A stretch of DNA of 64,000 nucleotides from Malachius bipustulatus. Lineage: Eukaryota; Arthropoda; Insecta; Coleoptera; Melyridae. Each line of letters opens with the position of its first letter. The stretch's first letter is position 1. The notes beneath the pieces were generated by a model that did not search any database, was not told where the DNA came from, and was given only the letters and a program-made list of their open reading frames with translations. Position numbers and translations under genes: made by a program. Positions 10,335 to 22,100 of this stretch are shown here, piece after piece. The stretch lies in assembly GCA_910589415.1 (NCBI GenBank), contig OU342633.1, forward strand, positions 7,602,858-7,666,857, in the 5' to 3' direction.

Positions 10335-12691
10335 TTATGAATTTGATGATGGTGTGGGACTGTGTGGAAGTGATTTATAAATTGGATTAAATCTGAAAAA
10401 CTGTGTCTGTTGGTTTAGACAAGTGGAACCTGGTTCTCTTATTTCTTTATTTATTTCGTATTGTTCCAAAAGATCCAAAAGAAGGCCTCTAGCATTAGAG
10501 TTCACCAAGATGGTACTATTTTCTTCTACATCAAATTTGTGGTTGTTCTGTATCAAATGTGTCCCGAATACTGATGTTTCGTGTCTCTTAGTATGTTCTC
10601 TAGCTCTTATTCTGAGTGATCTGCAAGTCTGTCCGACATAATGTGGAATTGCAATTGGAACAACTAAGTTTATAGACCCCGCTCTTGTCTAGCTTGTCGA
10701 AGGGATCTTTATTGTGAACTAGATGTTGTGCTAAGGTACCTTTTGTTGAAAATGATATTTTAATATTGGAGTGTTGTTGTAATATTTTGGAAATTTGAGA
10801 AGATATGGGTCCGATGAAAGGGATTGAGAAGTATTTTAAGTTGACGTTGTCCGCTCTGGGATTGGTGATGTATGCAGAAGAGATAGCTCTATTTCTTAGG
10901 TATTTGTTGTTAATACTGTCAATGATGTCTGTGTTAAAACCGTTGTTGGTAGCGATGTTACGTAAAATCTTAATCTCATTGTCATAGTCTGAATTCGTCA
11001 TGGGGACATTGTTTAGGCGGTGTATGTATGTTCTAAATGCGGCAATTTTATATTGAAAAGGGTGGTTGGATTTATAATGTATAACGTGGTCAGTTTGTGT
11101 GGGTTTTCTGTAAATACTGAAAGTTAAGTTGTTGTCGTTGTTGTCGTGTGATATTGTCAAGTCTAGAAAATTAATTTTGTTGTCTATTTCAGTTTCCATT
11201 GTGAATTTGATATTGTTATGGAGTGTGTTCAAAAGATTTAAAATATCGGTGGCTGTATTGACGTCTCCTTCTATTAGTGTAAAACAGTCGTCTACGTACC
11301 TAGTCCAATGTGTTATTTTTTTGAAAATGTCTGTTTTACTAAGTTTGTTTTCAATGTCGTCCATGAAAAACTCAGCCAGTAAAGGTGAAATACTGCTACC
11401 CATGGCCAGACCATCATTCTGAGCCCAGAAGGTGTTATCGAACTGACAAAAGTTTTGTTTTAGAGCTAATCTCAGTAACGAGATGAGGTCTATAGCATCT
11501 TTCATCGGAATGTTGTTTTTAAGGTGATTGAAAATTAAATCTACTGTATAATCGACTGGAAACTTTTAAATTAGATATGTTGTCTATAAACTGTTTACTA
11601 TTTTTTATCGAAAATTTGGGTTTAAAATTGGTTAAATTAACAAGGATATTTTTAAGAAAAATGTTCAAATTACGACCTGGTGTGTTGATTTGTGAGACTA
11701 CTGGGCGGATCGGTATACCATCTTTGTGAATTTTGGGGAGACCATATAATCTTGGGGAGTGAAAATTAGTTGGTATTAATTGTCTAGCTCCGTATTTTGT
11801 GAGGGTATCAGATAGAGTTTTTGTCACCATTTTGAGGTTGTTGTGATATTTGTTGGTAGGATTGTAGTTTAGTTGTGTAAAATTATTGTTGTTTATGAAA
11901 TCTTTTACCTTTGCTGTGTACGAGTTTTTATCCATAATTACTGTACAACTACCCTTGTCTGCTTTCGTCACGATCAGGTCATTTTGGGTGATCTTCCTCT
12001 TGATTTTGGTTAAAGTGATGTGATCTCTATTAAGAATATTATCGGATTTAATTTTGTTGTGTAAGTTAATGTAGTTGAAAAAGGTGCTGTTACAACGGTT
12101 TCTAATGATTTGTTTGGTGTCTCTATCAGTGTCACTCCTTTCAATGACGTAATCTGTGTGAAGTGAGAGATTATGTACATCTTTAGTGTTGTAGTTAAAG
12201 ACAGAAAATTTAAGACCCTTGTCAATGAGATCTAGTTCTTTAGGAGTGAAAACTGTACCTGATAAATTTTTGGTTCTGTTGTTGAATCTGTGAGTGACGT
12301 TATTATGAGTTAGGTTGTTGGCTTTAGCATTCCTGAGTGAATTAAGTTTGTTGTTCAGTCTAGAGTGTTTTTCTATATTGGCATAAGCTACATCCTCCTC
12401 AATCCTTGTGTAAATGTCATTGAAAACAAAATGAGGTAAAATGGAATTAATCTGGTTATATAAAATCTTAAGCTTACAGTTAAATTTGTTGAGATTAGTG
12501 TAGTGCTTCTTAATTTGACCCCTCATGATGTCCCTTGATATTTTCTTACTTAAAGACTTCGGTATGCTTCCAGTTGTTCGTACTTTGGCAAAAGTTGGTG
12601 TCAAGTCTTCATACATACATCTATTAACAAACCAGATGTCTGCTCTTGTGGTGCTCCTCTTGATGGAAAATTTTCGAAAATTGTAGGCCAA
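10335..12691 (-). pseudogene. Penelope-type reverse transcriptase/GIY-YIG protein, RT motif A deleted
   Basis: The frame starting at 12691 gives the N-terminal region, then LTKIKRKITQNDLIVTKADKG, LYGLPKIHKDGIPIRPVVSQ and a break near 11519. It resumes at about 11560-11505 as VDLIFNHLKNN, IPMKDAIDLISLL, then DGLAMGSSISPLLAEFFM (motif B region) and RYVDDCF (motif C YVDD), with IYRKPTQTDH behind. The segment expected to hold motif A (the F-D-V..LYTNIP block with the first catalytic Asp) is missing at the break, so the RT cannot be active. A second frameshift near 10640 leads into QTCRSLRIRARE.., the remains of the GIY-YIG nuclease, whose GVYKLSC start is in the upstream frame. The C-terminus is Ser/Pro-rich. 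Confidence 0.85.
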
Positions 12692-14965
12692 GTGATTGAC
12701 TTCATTTTTTACTTTATTTTAATTGGATATATTCATTTTTGGAGATTTTTCAATTCTCAGTAATTATTAACTAATTACTGCGGGCATAAGAGACCAGAGC
12801 AGCTAGTGTTGGCCTTGTGTAACAATTTGTTTCAATTGTACCTTCGGGGATTTAATAGGCCCACACGAGAATTGGTTCATCGGGTATCCTTGGTTGTTTT
12901 AAGGATAGTTTAAGGGAACCATTCCTGTACAGGGATAGAAAAGCTGTTGTTTGTGTCTTCTTACACCACCTAAAGTGCCTAAACAAAACTCCCTAGGGAC
13001 TAGGGGTAAGTTCGATTGAGCAAAATCTCCATTACAGACCACTGTCTAATATTCTAATTTGTTCTTGTAGAGTTTTGTTTTTCCTTTTCGTTGAATTTTG
13101 GGGAGCTGTCTTACCTCATCTCGAGCTTCGGTGATACTACTCGGGACCGAACACCTGGTACCTGTCCAACCTCCTGGTATCGACCTCGTCTTCACAGAAG
13201 GGGCTACTCCTTGTCGGCAGATAGTTGATCCGGGCCACATCAACTGCGCCCCAGGCCACCGCTTCCCTAGAAGTCTTGTTCGTAAGCGGTCCAGTCGTTC
13301 AAGGTAGGAACGTTCCAATTATTTAACCACCGTCAATTCTGCCACTAAAAGTACGACGTTAAAAACTATCCAGTCATACACGGACTACAGTCATTGGGAC
13401 CATACTAGCCTCGGGAAGAATTCCGACGTCAGTGATGAACTTGATTTTCCTAATGTTTGTTATTATTTATTAATTTATAAGTACTTACCGGTTATTCTAT
13501 CATTTCAATTAGGCTGATATACCTAGGTAGGTAGATACCTACTCAATGTTGTAAACCATCGAGGTAGCGCTACTCCGGAGGTATGAAGTAATAAACAACC
13601 GAATTGTATAGTTTGTGTTATACCTATCATAACGTTCATGGATTATAAATTAAACCAGTGATAAAAAATAAATAAGGGAGAAATTTTAGAACATATAACC
13701 TAACCTAAGATAATAAACTAGCTCTTGTTTTCTCTTCCTTGTTGTTTTTTTTTTGGTTTTTGTTTTTCAGGACAGACGATATCGTGGCCTGCCGTAATCG
13801 GGGCTTTACCCAATATTACTTAAGAGTCTCTGAGCTCAAATTATTTTCTTTATTTGCATACTTAATTGTATGGTTTTAAGTGACGTAGGTGAAAACCAAA
13901 ACGTTACATGCTTCCCGAGTGTTATAAAGATTTAGGACTCGGAGCTAGTGTAGTTTTAACTTTTTCTGACATCTTACTGAAGAACAAAGGTCAGCTGCCA
14001 TTTCATTTATACTTTGACAATTTTTTTACTGAAATAGATTTGCTGCAGATATTATCCGAGAAAAAAGTAAAGGCCACCGTTGCGCGAATATAGAATTTCT
14101 TCCTGCCCACTCAGACACTTCAAAGAATTCAAAAAAACTGCACGAGGCACGTTTGAATTTGCTCTGGAACCATCTGAAAACATTTTGATCACAAAATGGA
14201 ATGATAATAACGTGGTTACAATGGGCACTAATGCCGAGTCAGTATTTCCGTTGGTGAACGTTAGTCGGTATTCCAAAAAGGAAAAGAAGCGTATCATAGT
14301 CGAGCAACCTAATGTTATCAAAACATACAATCAAAATATGGGAGGCGTAGACCGCGCTGATCAAAATATTAGTCTCTACCGAGTCTCCACAAGAGGGAAA
14401 AAGTGGTATTTCCCGCTTGTTTGTCAATTTATTGATATGGCGGAACAAAATGCCTGGCAAATCCATCGTCTGAACGGTGGTAAGATGGACCACTTGGCTT
14501 TTAGAAGATCCGTTGCCCAGGGTCTTTTGGAAACGCATAAAAAAAACAACTAAAAGAGGTCCAGTTCGCTCTAGTGCCAATACTCACGAACACTCACGTT
14601 ATGATCGACTTGACCATATTGTGATTTATCAAGAAAAACAATCAAGGTGTGGTAATTGTCACAAGAAAGTGCAATTTAAATAACGAATTTTTTTTTATAA
14701 TTTTATGTTATAAGGACTTTAAATTTGTTTGATTGTTATAATTTTGTAATAAATACGAATAAAAATAAAATAACAAAAAATTATGATCCTAGCAGTTAAT
14801 ATTACCACTGTCCTTTTAAAAGTACAGCCATTTTCTCAAAAACTAATTATTGTATTTCATGAAAATCTTAATAAAGTATCCTTGTATCATTATAAACGTC
14901 ACAAAAGCAAACTAAATGTTTATAATATATCAAAAAAAAAAGTTTCGGCATAATCTGGGTTTTAA

Positions 14966-15857
14966 TTACCTGTATTACTGTATGGCACTACGTTAATAAT
15001 TAGGTATGTTTAAGCAACTTTTGATCTTCCTAAAATTTACGCGGATGTACCTACTGGTTTGTAACCTAAACAATTCAATTTATGTTTATCCAGCTATTAT
15101 TTCGAGAGTTATCGCATAATAAAAACAAGAAGGTGAAACTTTCGAATGGGTAACATATCACATACCATAGGGTAATTAGGTGTTAGGGACACACTTCATA
15201 AAACACCATGAAGTTAATGGAAATAGCAGAATAACGTATTTTTGAATACATGGTCGCATAAACAGCTAAAAGACAATTAATAGACGCTTATAGGTACAAG
15301 TGAAACTAGCTGGTTCCAAATTGTCACGTAGGGTTTAATATGGTTTTAATTACTGTGGTTGCATATAAAACATCAACATGGGGCGATAACAGACAGTATT
15401 TAACAGAAGAGCCCCTGCAGTTTTGTAAGTGTTATAATAATAATAATAGATATTCTTGTTAAATGTATTCAATAAGTATTAAAACCTATTTTATTTTATA
15501 CCTAATTCGCAAAGTATTATTTTTGCAGCAAATGAGCAAATAGACGAAAAATAGCCACCCCGTCAAATAAAAAGTATCTGAAGAAATATATGCAAAAGTG
15601 AGTATTTTTATACGTTTACCTAATAATGATGATTGCATTTATTTATTTGCTGTTCGGAAGTTAAAAGTGAACTATTTATTTATTTCTTTTTAACAAATAA
15701 TATATCTACGAGCTATAACCGACCAACAATCTAGCTGTATAAAATAATTGCAAAGTGAGTATTTTTTATTGTGCTTATACCTAAAACATTAATTTCTTAT
15801 TACACATAGAACAGTTGTTGAATTTACTTCATTTTAAAATAATTTATATTCGCAGAC
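14966..15857. other. Polinton 1 intergenic/leader region
   Basis: Bases about 14990-15095 repeat at 17920-18030 (shared TATGGCACTACGTTAATAAT and ACGCGGATGTAC blocks), so both lie in the same element. A TATA-like CATATAAAA at 15361 precedes possible non-coding leader exons: two GTGAGTATTTTT donors (about 15600 and 15753) and a TTCGCAG acceptor directly before the ATG at 15858. No ORF of note is present. Confidence 0.35.
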
Positions 15858-16669
15858 ATGGCCGGAAAGAGACATATGGATTTGGATGTCGAAGGTGTTC
15901 TGCACGCTAACAAAATATTCAAACCACCAGCGAAGCTGAATGACGAGGTAGAGATACCTGATTCTTTGTGGAGAATATCAGATGCAGGCGGGAGCGGGAA
16001 GACGACGAAGATGAGTGATCTCAGCTCTAAAAACATGCTGTACGCTCGCTCGATACCATTGAACGACAGCGCCTGCAAGATGCTCACGATAGGCCTCAAC
16101 CCTTTAGAGGGGTTCCAGGTTGTTGCTAAAATAACTAGAGAGAACGTGGCCGACACAGGTGTGGTTATGGATAAGGCAGGGCTGGCGGAGCTTCTTCACG
16201 TTCTGCCGGTAATCATCAAAGACTGCGAGATACGGGATGAGAAGAAGCGGCGCTGTATCGAGCTAAAAAACTACGCAATTCACCCGTGTGTTGGCACCAA
16301 CATCCACATACGACCACGATTTGAGGCAAGTATGGCTTCAATATAAATTTGGGCCTTGCATCTCTGGAACGCCTACAACAGATAACGCCTACCATCCACC
16401 GTATCATTGAAGATCTAGAGGGAGGTAGTGGTATCAAGAATGATCACAGCCTCAGAGTCTACATAGCCGATATAGCAGGCTGGCTGATTCGATCCAACCA
16501 AGCGGACTCGTTCAAAATAGAGACGGTGCTGGCGTGCCTCAACCAAGGAGGTATTTACGAAGGGCGACTGGACCTCGCAGAGATACTCCTAAAGTATAAG
16601 GATTATTTCCTAAAACTATTAAAGGACGCAACAAATTACTCGCTTGAGTATAACCGCGATTTTGTTTGA
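15858..16669 (+). pseudogene. Polinton 1 protein of unknown function, one frameshift
   Basis: The ATG at 15858 follows a plausible TTCGCAG splice acceptor. The first frame (162 codons) runs to a TAA at 16344-16346. A second frame beginning NLGLASLERLQQI directly at the break continues to a TGA at 16667-16669. Together they would make about 270 residues. The N-terminal half is basic then mixed; the middle has LNPLEGFQVVAKIT and a helical AELLHVLPVII stretch; the C-terminal half is predicted helical. I do not recognise the fold. Position just ahead of the ATPase suggests a structural or packaging-related Polinton/adintovirus protein, but that is inference from context only. Confidence 0.5.
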
Positions 16670-16988
16670 AAAATTGTATATCGTTTGCATAGTATTTTGT
16701 GTAAATAATAATAATCTGTATATAGTATTTCGTATTATAATAATTATGTAAAACAACAATAAATTCTGTTAAAACTGATGCCTGTGTGTATTTTTTTAAT
16801 TTGTATGAGACCTCCAAAATTGATACTAAAAGCTGAATAAATAATTAGCTATTTACTGTAGGTATATGTAAGACAAAAGTTAAATAAAACAACCCCACAA
16901 ACACATAAAAGTGAAAACCTTATCCTATTTAATTCAGTTATAATAAAAACAAAACGGGATAAACATCTTTCTCTTGACATTTGTAAAC

Positions 16989-17687
16989 ATGGAGGTAAAA
17001 CTGAACCACCCATTTACTTCAATCATCGCAGGGCCGACATCCTGCGGTAAATCAGTTTTTAATATAAATTTAGTTAATAACGTGCAAAAAATGTGTGATA
17101 CTAATTTTAGAAAAATTGTATGATATTATGATCAGGCATCAAGTATTAGGAGTAGTGAGACGACGCATGTGATATTCAAACATGGTACACCTAATATGGA
17201 AGACTTCGACGACGGTGAACCATGCTTAATAATTGTTGACGACCTAATGAGAGAGACCGATGGACAACTTGTCGATATTTTCACCAAAGGAAGCCATCAC
17301 CGCAACTTAACTGTTTTCTATATAACCCAAAATTTATTCCACCAAGGTAAGGGTCAGAGAGACATCTCTCTGAATGCGAATTACATTATTTACTTCAAGA
17401 ATCCCCGTGATAGAACGCAGATCAGATACTTAGCCAGACAAGAAGTAGCGCCGGACAATTCAAAATTCATCTTGGAGGCGTACAATGATGCTACGAGCAG
17501 ACCCCATGGGTATCTACTATTTGATTTAAAACAGACAACACCGGATCCTCTAAGAATTAGAACTAATATACTCCCACATGAGCATCCGTGTGTAATTTAC
17601 CTCCCAAAGTCTGCGTATAAATACACAGATTTGAAAAAGATAACAAAATTCGAACGAAAAGATAACGAAAAAAATAAAACGAAATAA
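16989..17687 (+). pseudogene. Polinton/adintovirus FtsK-HerA-type packaging ATPase, one nonsense codon
   Basis: The start ATGGAGGTAAAACTG gives MEVKLNHPFTSIIAGPTSCGKS, with a clear Walker A (GPTSCGKS) 14 residues in. An in-frame TGA at 17121-17123 sits where related proteins usually have Trp. The same frame continues YYDQASSI.., then a Walker B with tandem acids (CLIIVDDLM), a Q-containing sensor strand (LTVFYITQNLF) and a basic/aromatic tail. Total length of 232 codons fits the family. These ATPases pump DNA into capsids in Polintons and related viruses. Only the single stop separates it from an intact reading frame. Confidence 0.8.
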
Positions 17688-17689
17688 TA

Positions 17690-18030
17690 TAATCTTATGT
17701 AAATCAGCAAGGCTTATTTTCGAATGCCTAAAATATATTACGAGGTGCCACTGTGTTAAATTTACACACATTTACTAGTTTGCCATTCGGAAAAATACAC
17801 AGTGTTAGAAAAATTTTTGATAATTAGAAATCAACTAATTAAAACTGCATTCTGTAGTAACGTCACAAGCAGTTTTTCCCAAAGAAATTAGAAGGACATA
17901 TAAAGTTATGTCTATATTACTGTATGGCACTACGTTAATAATTAGGTATGTTTAAGCAACTTTCGATCTTCCTAAAATTTACGCGGATGTACTGGTTTGT
18001 AACCTAAATAATTCAATTTATGTTTAGACA
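17690..18030. repeat. Polinton 1 post-ATPase repeat block
   Basis: 17693-17910 repeats 4448-4690 with few differences, and 17920-18030 repeats 14990-15095. The two halves are adjacent here but separated by piggyBac B at the other site. This shows that the 4.4-15.1 kb stretch was once a continuous duplicate of this block before piggyBac B inserted. Confidence 0.6.
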
Positions 18031-18362
18031 GCTATCGTGCCGTCTTCAAAAACCGCATTTTTCCGTAACTTTCACCAATGCAGATTCAGAAGTGTTATTG
18101 TTTCCTAAAATAAAAACGGTTATTTACCACAAATACGGAGGAGTTTAGCTGTCTGAATAATAATTCATTTCAATAAGCTACACGACACTTGTGGTAAATT
18201 TCCTTTATGGAAGTGTAAACAAGATTTTAGTAGGTAATTAGTAGGTCTCAATGTAATTAATATAAATATTACCCTCCATATATTTATTATAGCTTCTGGA
18301 GGCTACACACTAAAGGTATTATTTTAGAGGTCAGCGTAACAATATCCGACTTGAAAAAAAAA

Positions 18363-19175
18363 ATGGCAGATTTTAAAATCACGATGGAGAATTATTTCTC
18401 TCTAGAGCAGCTAGTGAGTATGGCCAAACTCGATTTTTTCATTGATGTAGAGCGGTTAACAATATTAACAGATGTAAGTACCTAATAATTTACATATATT
18501 TTATTATTGCAGATTTATTCTGACGTATATACGTGTTGTTTCAGTTAATATGTGAAAAAATCATCACGGACCCCCAGCACGGTTTAGAACCGGGAGATCT
18601 GATGAAGGTTATAGATCATCTAGAGACACGATTAAATGAAGCCAGAGCCACTGATGCCGGTGTTTTTAAGAATGTTATTTGGGAATACTCAACAGAAGAA
18701 CTATTAAATATGTTCGCCCAGGGGGCTTTTCAAGATTTAGCACAGTTAAAAATCTTGAAAGGGGTAAGTAATTATTTGATATTACTTATATCATTTTATT
18801 TAGTTTTATGTCATTTAATAAACATATTCCTCGAGGCAGGTTATCGATTACAGAATAGTTTTTGACGGGGCTGTATGGGCAACGGAGGAGCAAAAGACCG
18901 TCTATAACCAGCTGAATCGTGTAGCCAACACTCGGTTGACGGATACACCACCTACAACATCAGCATCATCACCATCATCATCAACACGACGCGAGAGCGT
19001 CAAAATAGCAAATTGTACAGAGATCAGAGATGTGACTGACAAAAATGCCTCTCAACATCCAAGAGATGAACCGTTCACATCATTATCATCATCATCACAA
19101 CAGGGTCCCGATAACACTACTACAGGGAACTCAAGAAGCGAACCATCAGCAACGAGATACGTTGGAGTACCTTAA
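18363..19175 (+). CDS. Three-exon Polinton 1 protein of unknown function
   Basis: Exons are 18363-18473 (donor GTAAGT), 18545-18763 (acceptor GTTTCAG, donor GTAAGT) and 18840-19175 (acceptor GAGGCAG). All three junctions are phase 0 and yield one open frame of 222 codons, which is good evidence for real splicing. The protein starts MADFKITMENYFSLEQLV. It has a helical central region (DLMKVIDHLETRLNEAR, STEELLNMFAQGAF) and ends in a low-complexity Ser/Thr/Pro tail. No domain is recognised. It lies between the ATPase and the polymerase, and its last exon overlaps, in another frame, an open frame leading into the polymerase. Confidence 0.5.
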
Positions 19176-19179
19176 GGTA

Positions 19180-22100
19180 TGTACAACAATAAAGATATGT
19201 TTATTCCGAAAAAAAATCCAAGAATATTTTAATAATTTATTTTTCTACTTCGAGACAGGTGTGGATGAAATCATAGACAGAGGGCTGCAGAATTTTAGCG
19301 ATGATGACAGGATCGGCATGGTGTTTCATAATGAGGAATTTCCTGAGAAACCACTAGCCATCTCGTTTCGACGCCGGGATCAGCTATCCGCAGCTGTAGT
19401 ACTCAATACCCTTGAGAAGGTCCTTCAATCAAATGCTATGTTCTTTTTGAACGGGGCCCTCACAATGTCAATCGACAGGGTCGTTATGCCTAGAGCTCGT
19501 GGATACAGCGGCATAAGGATACCCGGCGTCATCTTTGAGGAGTTCTGCAGGCGTAAAAGAGGCATTTTAGAGGTGAGCAATGACGATAATATGTGTTTAG
19601 CTTACGCTGTAACGTTAGGTATCGCTTATAAAACTAATGTGGCAGATTTTGAACGATTAAGGAAAAACAAGGTGTATTTAGTAGATCAGAGTCAACAACT
19701 CTGCCGGTTAGCGGGTATAAATTTATCCCAGGGGGCCAGTATAGATCAGATACGGAAATTGCAAGATTATTTATACATAAAAAACATTGCAATCGTAGTA
19801 TATAACAGCCGTATAGGCAAAACTGTATATTTTGACGGGGCTAGACCAGTCGCCACCGATATCAAGGTTAACCTGTTAATGGAAAATAATCATGTCAATC
19901 TGATTTTAAGCTTGACAGCCTGTTTTAGCACATCATATTATTGCGAACCCTGCAGAACGCGTTACTCTAACAAAGAGTATCACGTAAAGTGCCCCTACAA
20001 ATGCCCGTGCTGTAAATCGGGACCACCTTGTAGTAAGTTGGAACCTATGGTGATTTGCGAGCTGTGTCACATGTCGTTTAGGGGGCGCAATTGTTTTGAA
20101 CTACACAAACCGAATACGTGTAAGTATGTGCGCAAGTGTAATGAATGCCTCGTTACACATTTTGTAAATAATAAACAAACCCACGTATGTGGTATTAAAT
20201 ACTGTAGCACGTGTAACGCTGATAAACCAGTGAGACATTTTTGCTTCATGCAACCAAATGTGGTCAGTAGGGAAAAGTTAAAAATTTGAAAGAAAAATTT
20301 TTATTTATATTCTTCGACTTCGAATGTACGCAATCGAAACTCATAGGTAACGATACATTCTTACACGAACCTAACCTTTGTGTAGCTCAGCAGGCGTGCC
20401 CTAAATGCATTGACTCAGCTGATATACCTAGATGCAGGTTGTGATAGCTGCGGTGTTAGACTACATATATTTAATAATGAACCAGTTAAAGATTTTGTAG
20501 AATATCTGGCCGGTCTAATACCTAGTAAACACAAATCTATTACAGTCATAGCCCATAACATGAAGGGTTATTTTAAACGATATCGTCAATGTTATACACC
20601 ATTCAAAAGTTTTACTTTATGCAGATGATATGAAGATTTTTATTCAGGTGAAATCTTCCAGTGATTCTGACAAACTGCAATCGGACCTCGACAGAATATT
20701 TCGTTGGTGTCAAAGGAACTGTTTGGACCTGAACGTCAATAAACGTAACTCTATGCGGTTTTCTAGGAGACTCGATAGTGTAAATGTTACTTATTCATTG
20801 ACAACGTAGCACTAAAGACGTTGGATCTTGTGACTGATTTGGGAGTCGTAATGGATTCGCGATTAAATTTTAATGCTCATATAAACATGGTTATCTCTAA
20901 GTCGAGTAAAATGCTAGGGTTCATAAAGAGGACCACAACAAAATTTTGCAATGGAAAAGCATTGATAGCTCTTTATAACTCTCTTGTAAGGAGTGTCATT
21001 GATTACTGTTGTGTCGTATGGTTTCACAGTCATGTTCAGAGACTTGAGAATGTTCAAAGAAAATTTGTGAAGTACTTGTGCCACAGATTGAATGTGAGAT
21101 TTCTGAGTGATTTTTATGATCACCAGCTAGTTTATTTTGGACTTCAGTCAATATCGTTGAGATATGTATATTTTAGTATTTGCTTTTCACACAAAATCTG
21201 GAGGGGTGAGACAAGATGTGCGGAACTTTTAAGTTTATTTCCATTGCATGTTCCTTCCCGTTCGGTTCACAATCAAACAATATTGCATGTGAATCAACAC
21301 AAAACATGTTATGGTGTTAACTCCCCGGTTGACAGGTGCTGTCGAAATGTAAACACTTACAGAGAACATATAGATTTATCCTTTAGTGTTGATAAACTAA
21401 AGAAAAATGTTGGGAAAAATATTTTGTAATTGTTCTTTTATCTGTATTATTGTCTATGATATTATCTGTATAGTATTATCTAGTGTAATCATTTGTGAAA
21501 GTGCTAAATGGCGTTAATAAAGATGATTATTGTTATGATGGTCGCTTTTTAGCGCGGGCATTTCTAAATGAGCCACAGAGATGGGAGCCAAAATTTATCA
21601 GAACAGGTTGTAAGTTTATATCTATAACATGTCATAATATTAGAGTGATTGATAGTTTAAATTACATGCCGCTACCATTGGCCAGATTACCGGCCACATT
21701 TAACTTCGTCGGTAGCAAAGGGTTACTTCCCTCATTTGTTCAATACCGACGAGAATAAAAACTATTACGGTACTCTACCGGAAGCTAAATATTACACGCC
21801 CGACCAGATGACTGTTAAGAATCGCGACGCTTTTTTCAAACGGTATTCAAAAAAGTAATAACACTCAGTTTAATATGAGGCGCGAAATAGTTACATATAC
21901 TGTAAAGAGGATGTCGATATTCTTAGAATAGCTTGATTGAAATTTCGAAAGTGTTTTCTAGATGCAAACGCTGTAGACCCATTTCAAGAAGCTACAACAA
22001 TGGCTAGTGCATGTAATTTAGTTTTCCGTAGAAACTTAAAAAAAAATAACACTATAGGGTTAATACCGCCCAATGGTTATAGATTGAGGGATAACCAGTC

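Larger units (their letters stand above)
9390..12718 (-). mobile_element. Penelope-like retroelement (PLE), 14-bp target duplication
   Basis: The 14-base sequence TTAATTGGATATAT occurs at 9376-9389 and again at 12719-12732, exactly bracketing the element. The element runs on the minus strand: RT at 12691-10640, then a GIY-YIG endonuclease domain to 10335, then a 0.9-kb 3' non-coding part that ends with a hammerhead-like fold close to the left duplication. Length is 3.3 kb. Confidence 0.8.
9078..13908. mobile_element. Solo-LTR-like insertion (TG..CA ends, TGCT duplication) carrying a nested PLE
   Basis: The piggyBac reading frame breaks at AATGCT and resumes at TGCTTCCC, giving a 4-base duplication (TGCT). 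The inserted sequence begins TGTAACACTTG and ends AACGTTACA. Removing the Penelope-like element leaves about 1.5 kb without any convincing ORF, so a solo LTR is the simplest reading. Its two ends do not repeat each other, which argues against a full retrotransposon. A 210-base frame at 13098-13307 in a GC-richer patch has no recognisable motif. Polypyrimidine tracts near 13740-13770 and a GGAACGTTCC palindrome are the only other features. Confidence 0.45.
4940..14683 (+). pseudogene. piggyBac B transposase (spliced, broken by four insertions)
   Basis: Exon 1 is 4940-4953 and is joined across a GTAAGT..TTTTTAG intron (4954-5150) to exon 2, giving MDNWGYYKRPLTAHELLEEIE in frame. The coding order then runs 5151-5400 (acidic N-terminus), 7140-7563 (SWVEKDLTCNL.., PMEIFSSFFD.., EMKCFIGALLLSGY, FRRDxx-type region), 8857-9075 (LIEALNKKFIEL, HSIDECMVPYFGRHGAKQFI with the first Asp, WGYKLW) and 13910-14683 (LPFHLYFDNFFT with the second Asp, NQNMGGVDRADQ with the third Asp, and a short C-terminal CGNCHKK Cys motif). 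Frameshifts occur near 9030, 14080 and 14550. All three catalytic Asp motifs survive in separate pieces, but the gene cannot be expressed intact. Confidence 0.85.
4735..14961 (+). mobile_element. piggyBac B, both ends present, with nested insertions
   Basis: The left end is TTAA (4731-4734) followed by ACCCAGATTATGCC; the right end is GGCATAATCTGGGT followed by T and TTAA (14962-14965). A second inverted motif, CCACTGTCCTTTTAAAAG, lies inside both ends (about 4746 and 14810). The uninterrupted element would be about 2.4-2.9 kb. It has been expanded to 10.2 kb by a palindromic MITE (5403-6600), a LINE piece (about 6605-7110), a mariner (7564-8856) and a solo-LTR-like insertion (9078-13908) that itself holds a Penelope-like element. 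Confidence 0.85.

Noticed and set aside
10805..11422. Plus-strand ORFs opposite the Penelope RT
   Set aside because: Antisense shadows of a clearly recognisable minus-strand RT.
9078..13908. Reading the insert as a GT..AG spliceosomal intron of the piggyBac gene
   Set aside because: The right end lacks an AG acceptor at the boundary; a TGCT duplication with TG..CA ends explains it better as an insertion.
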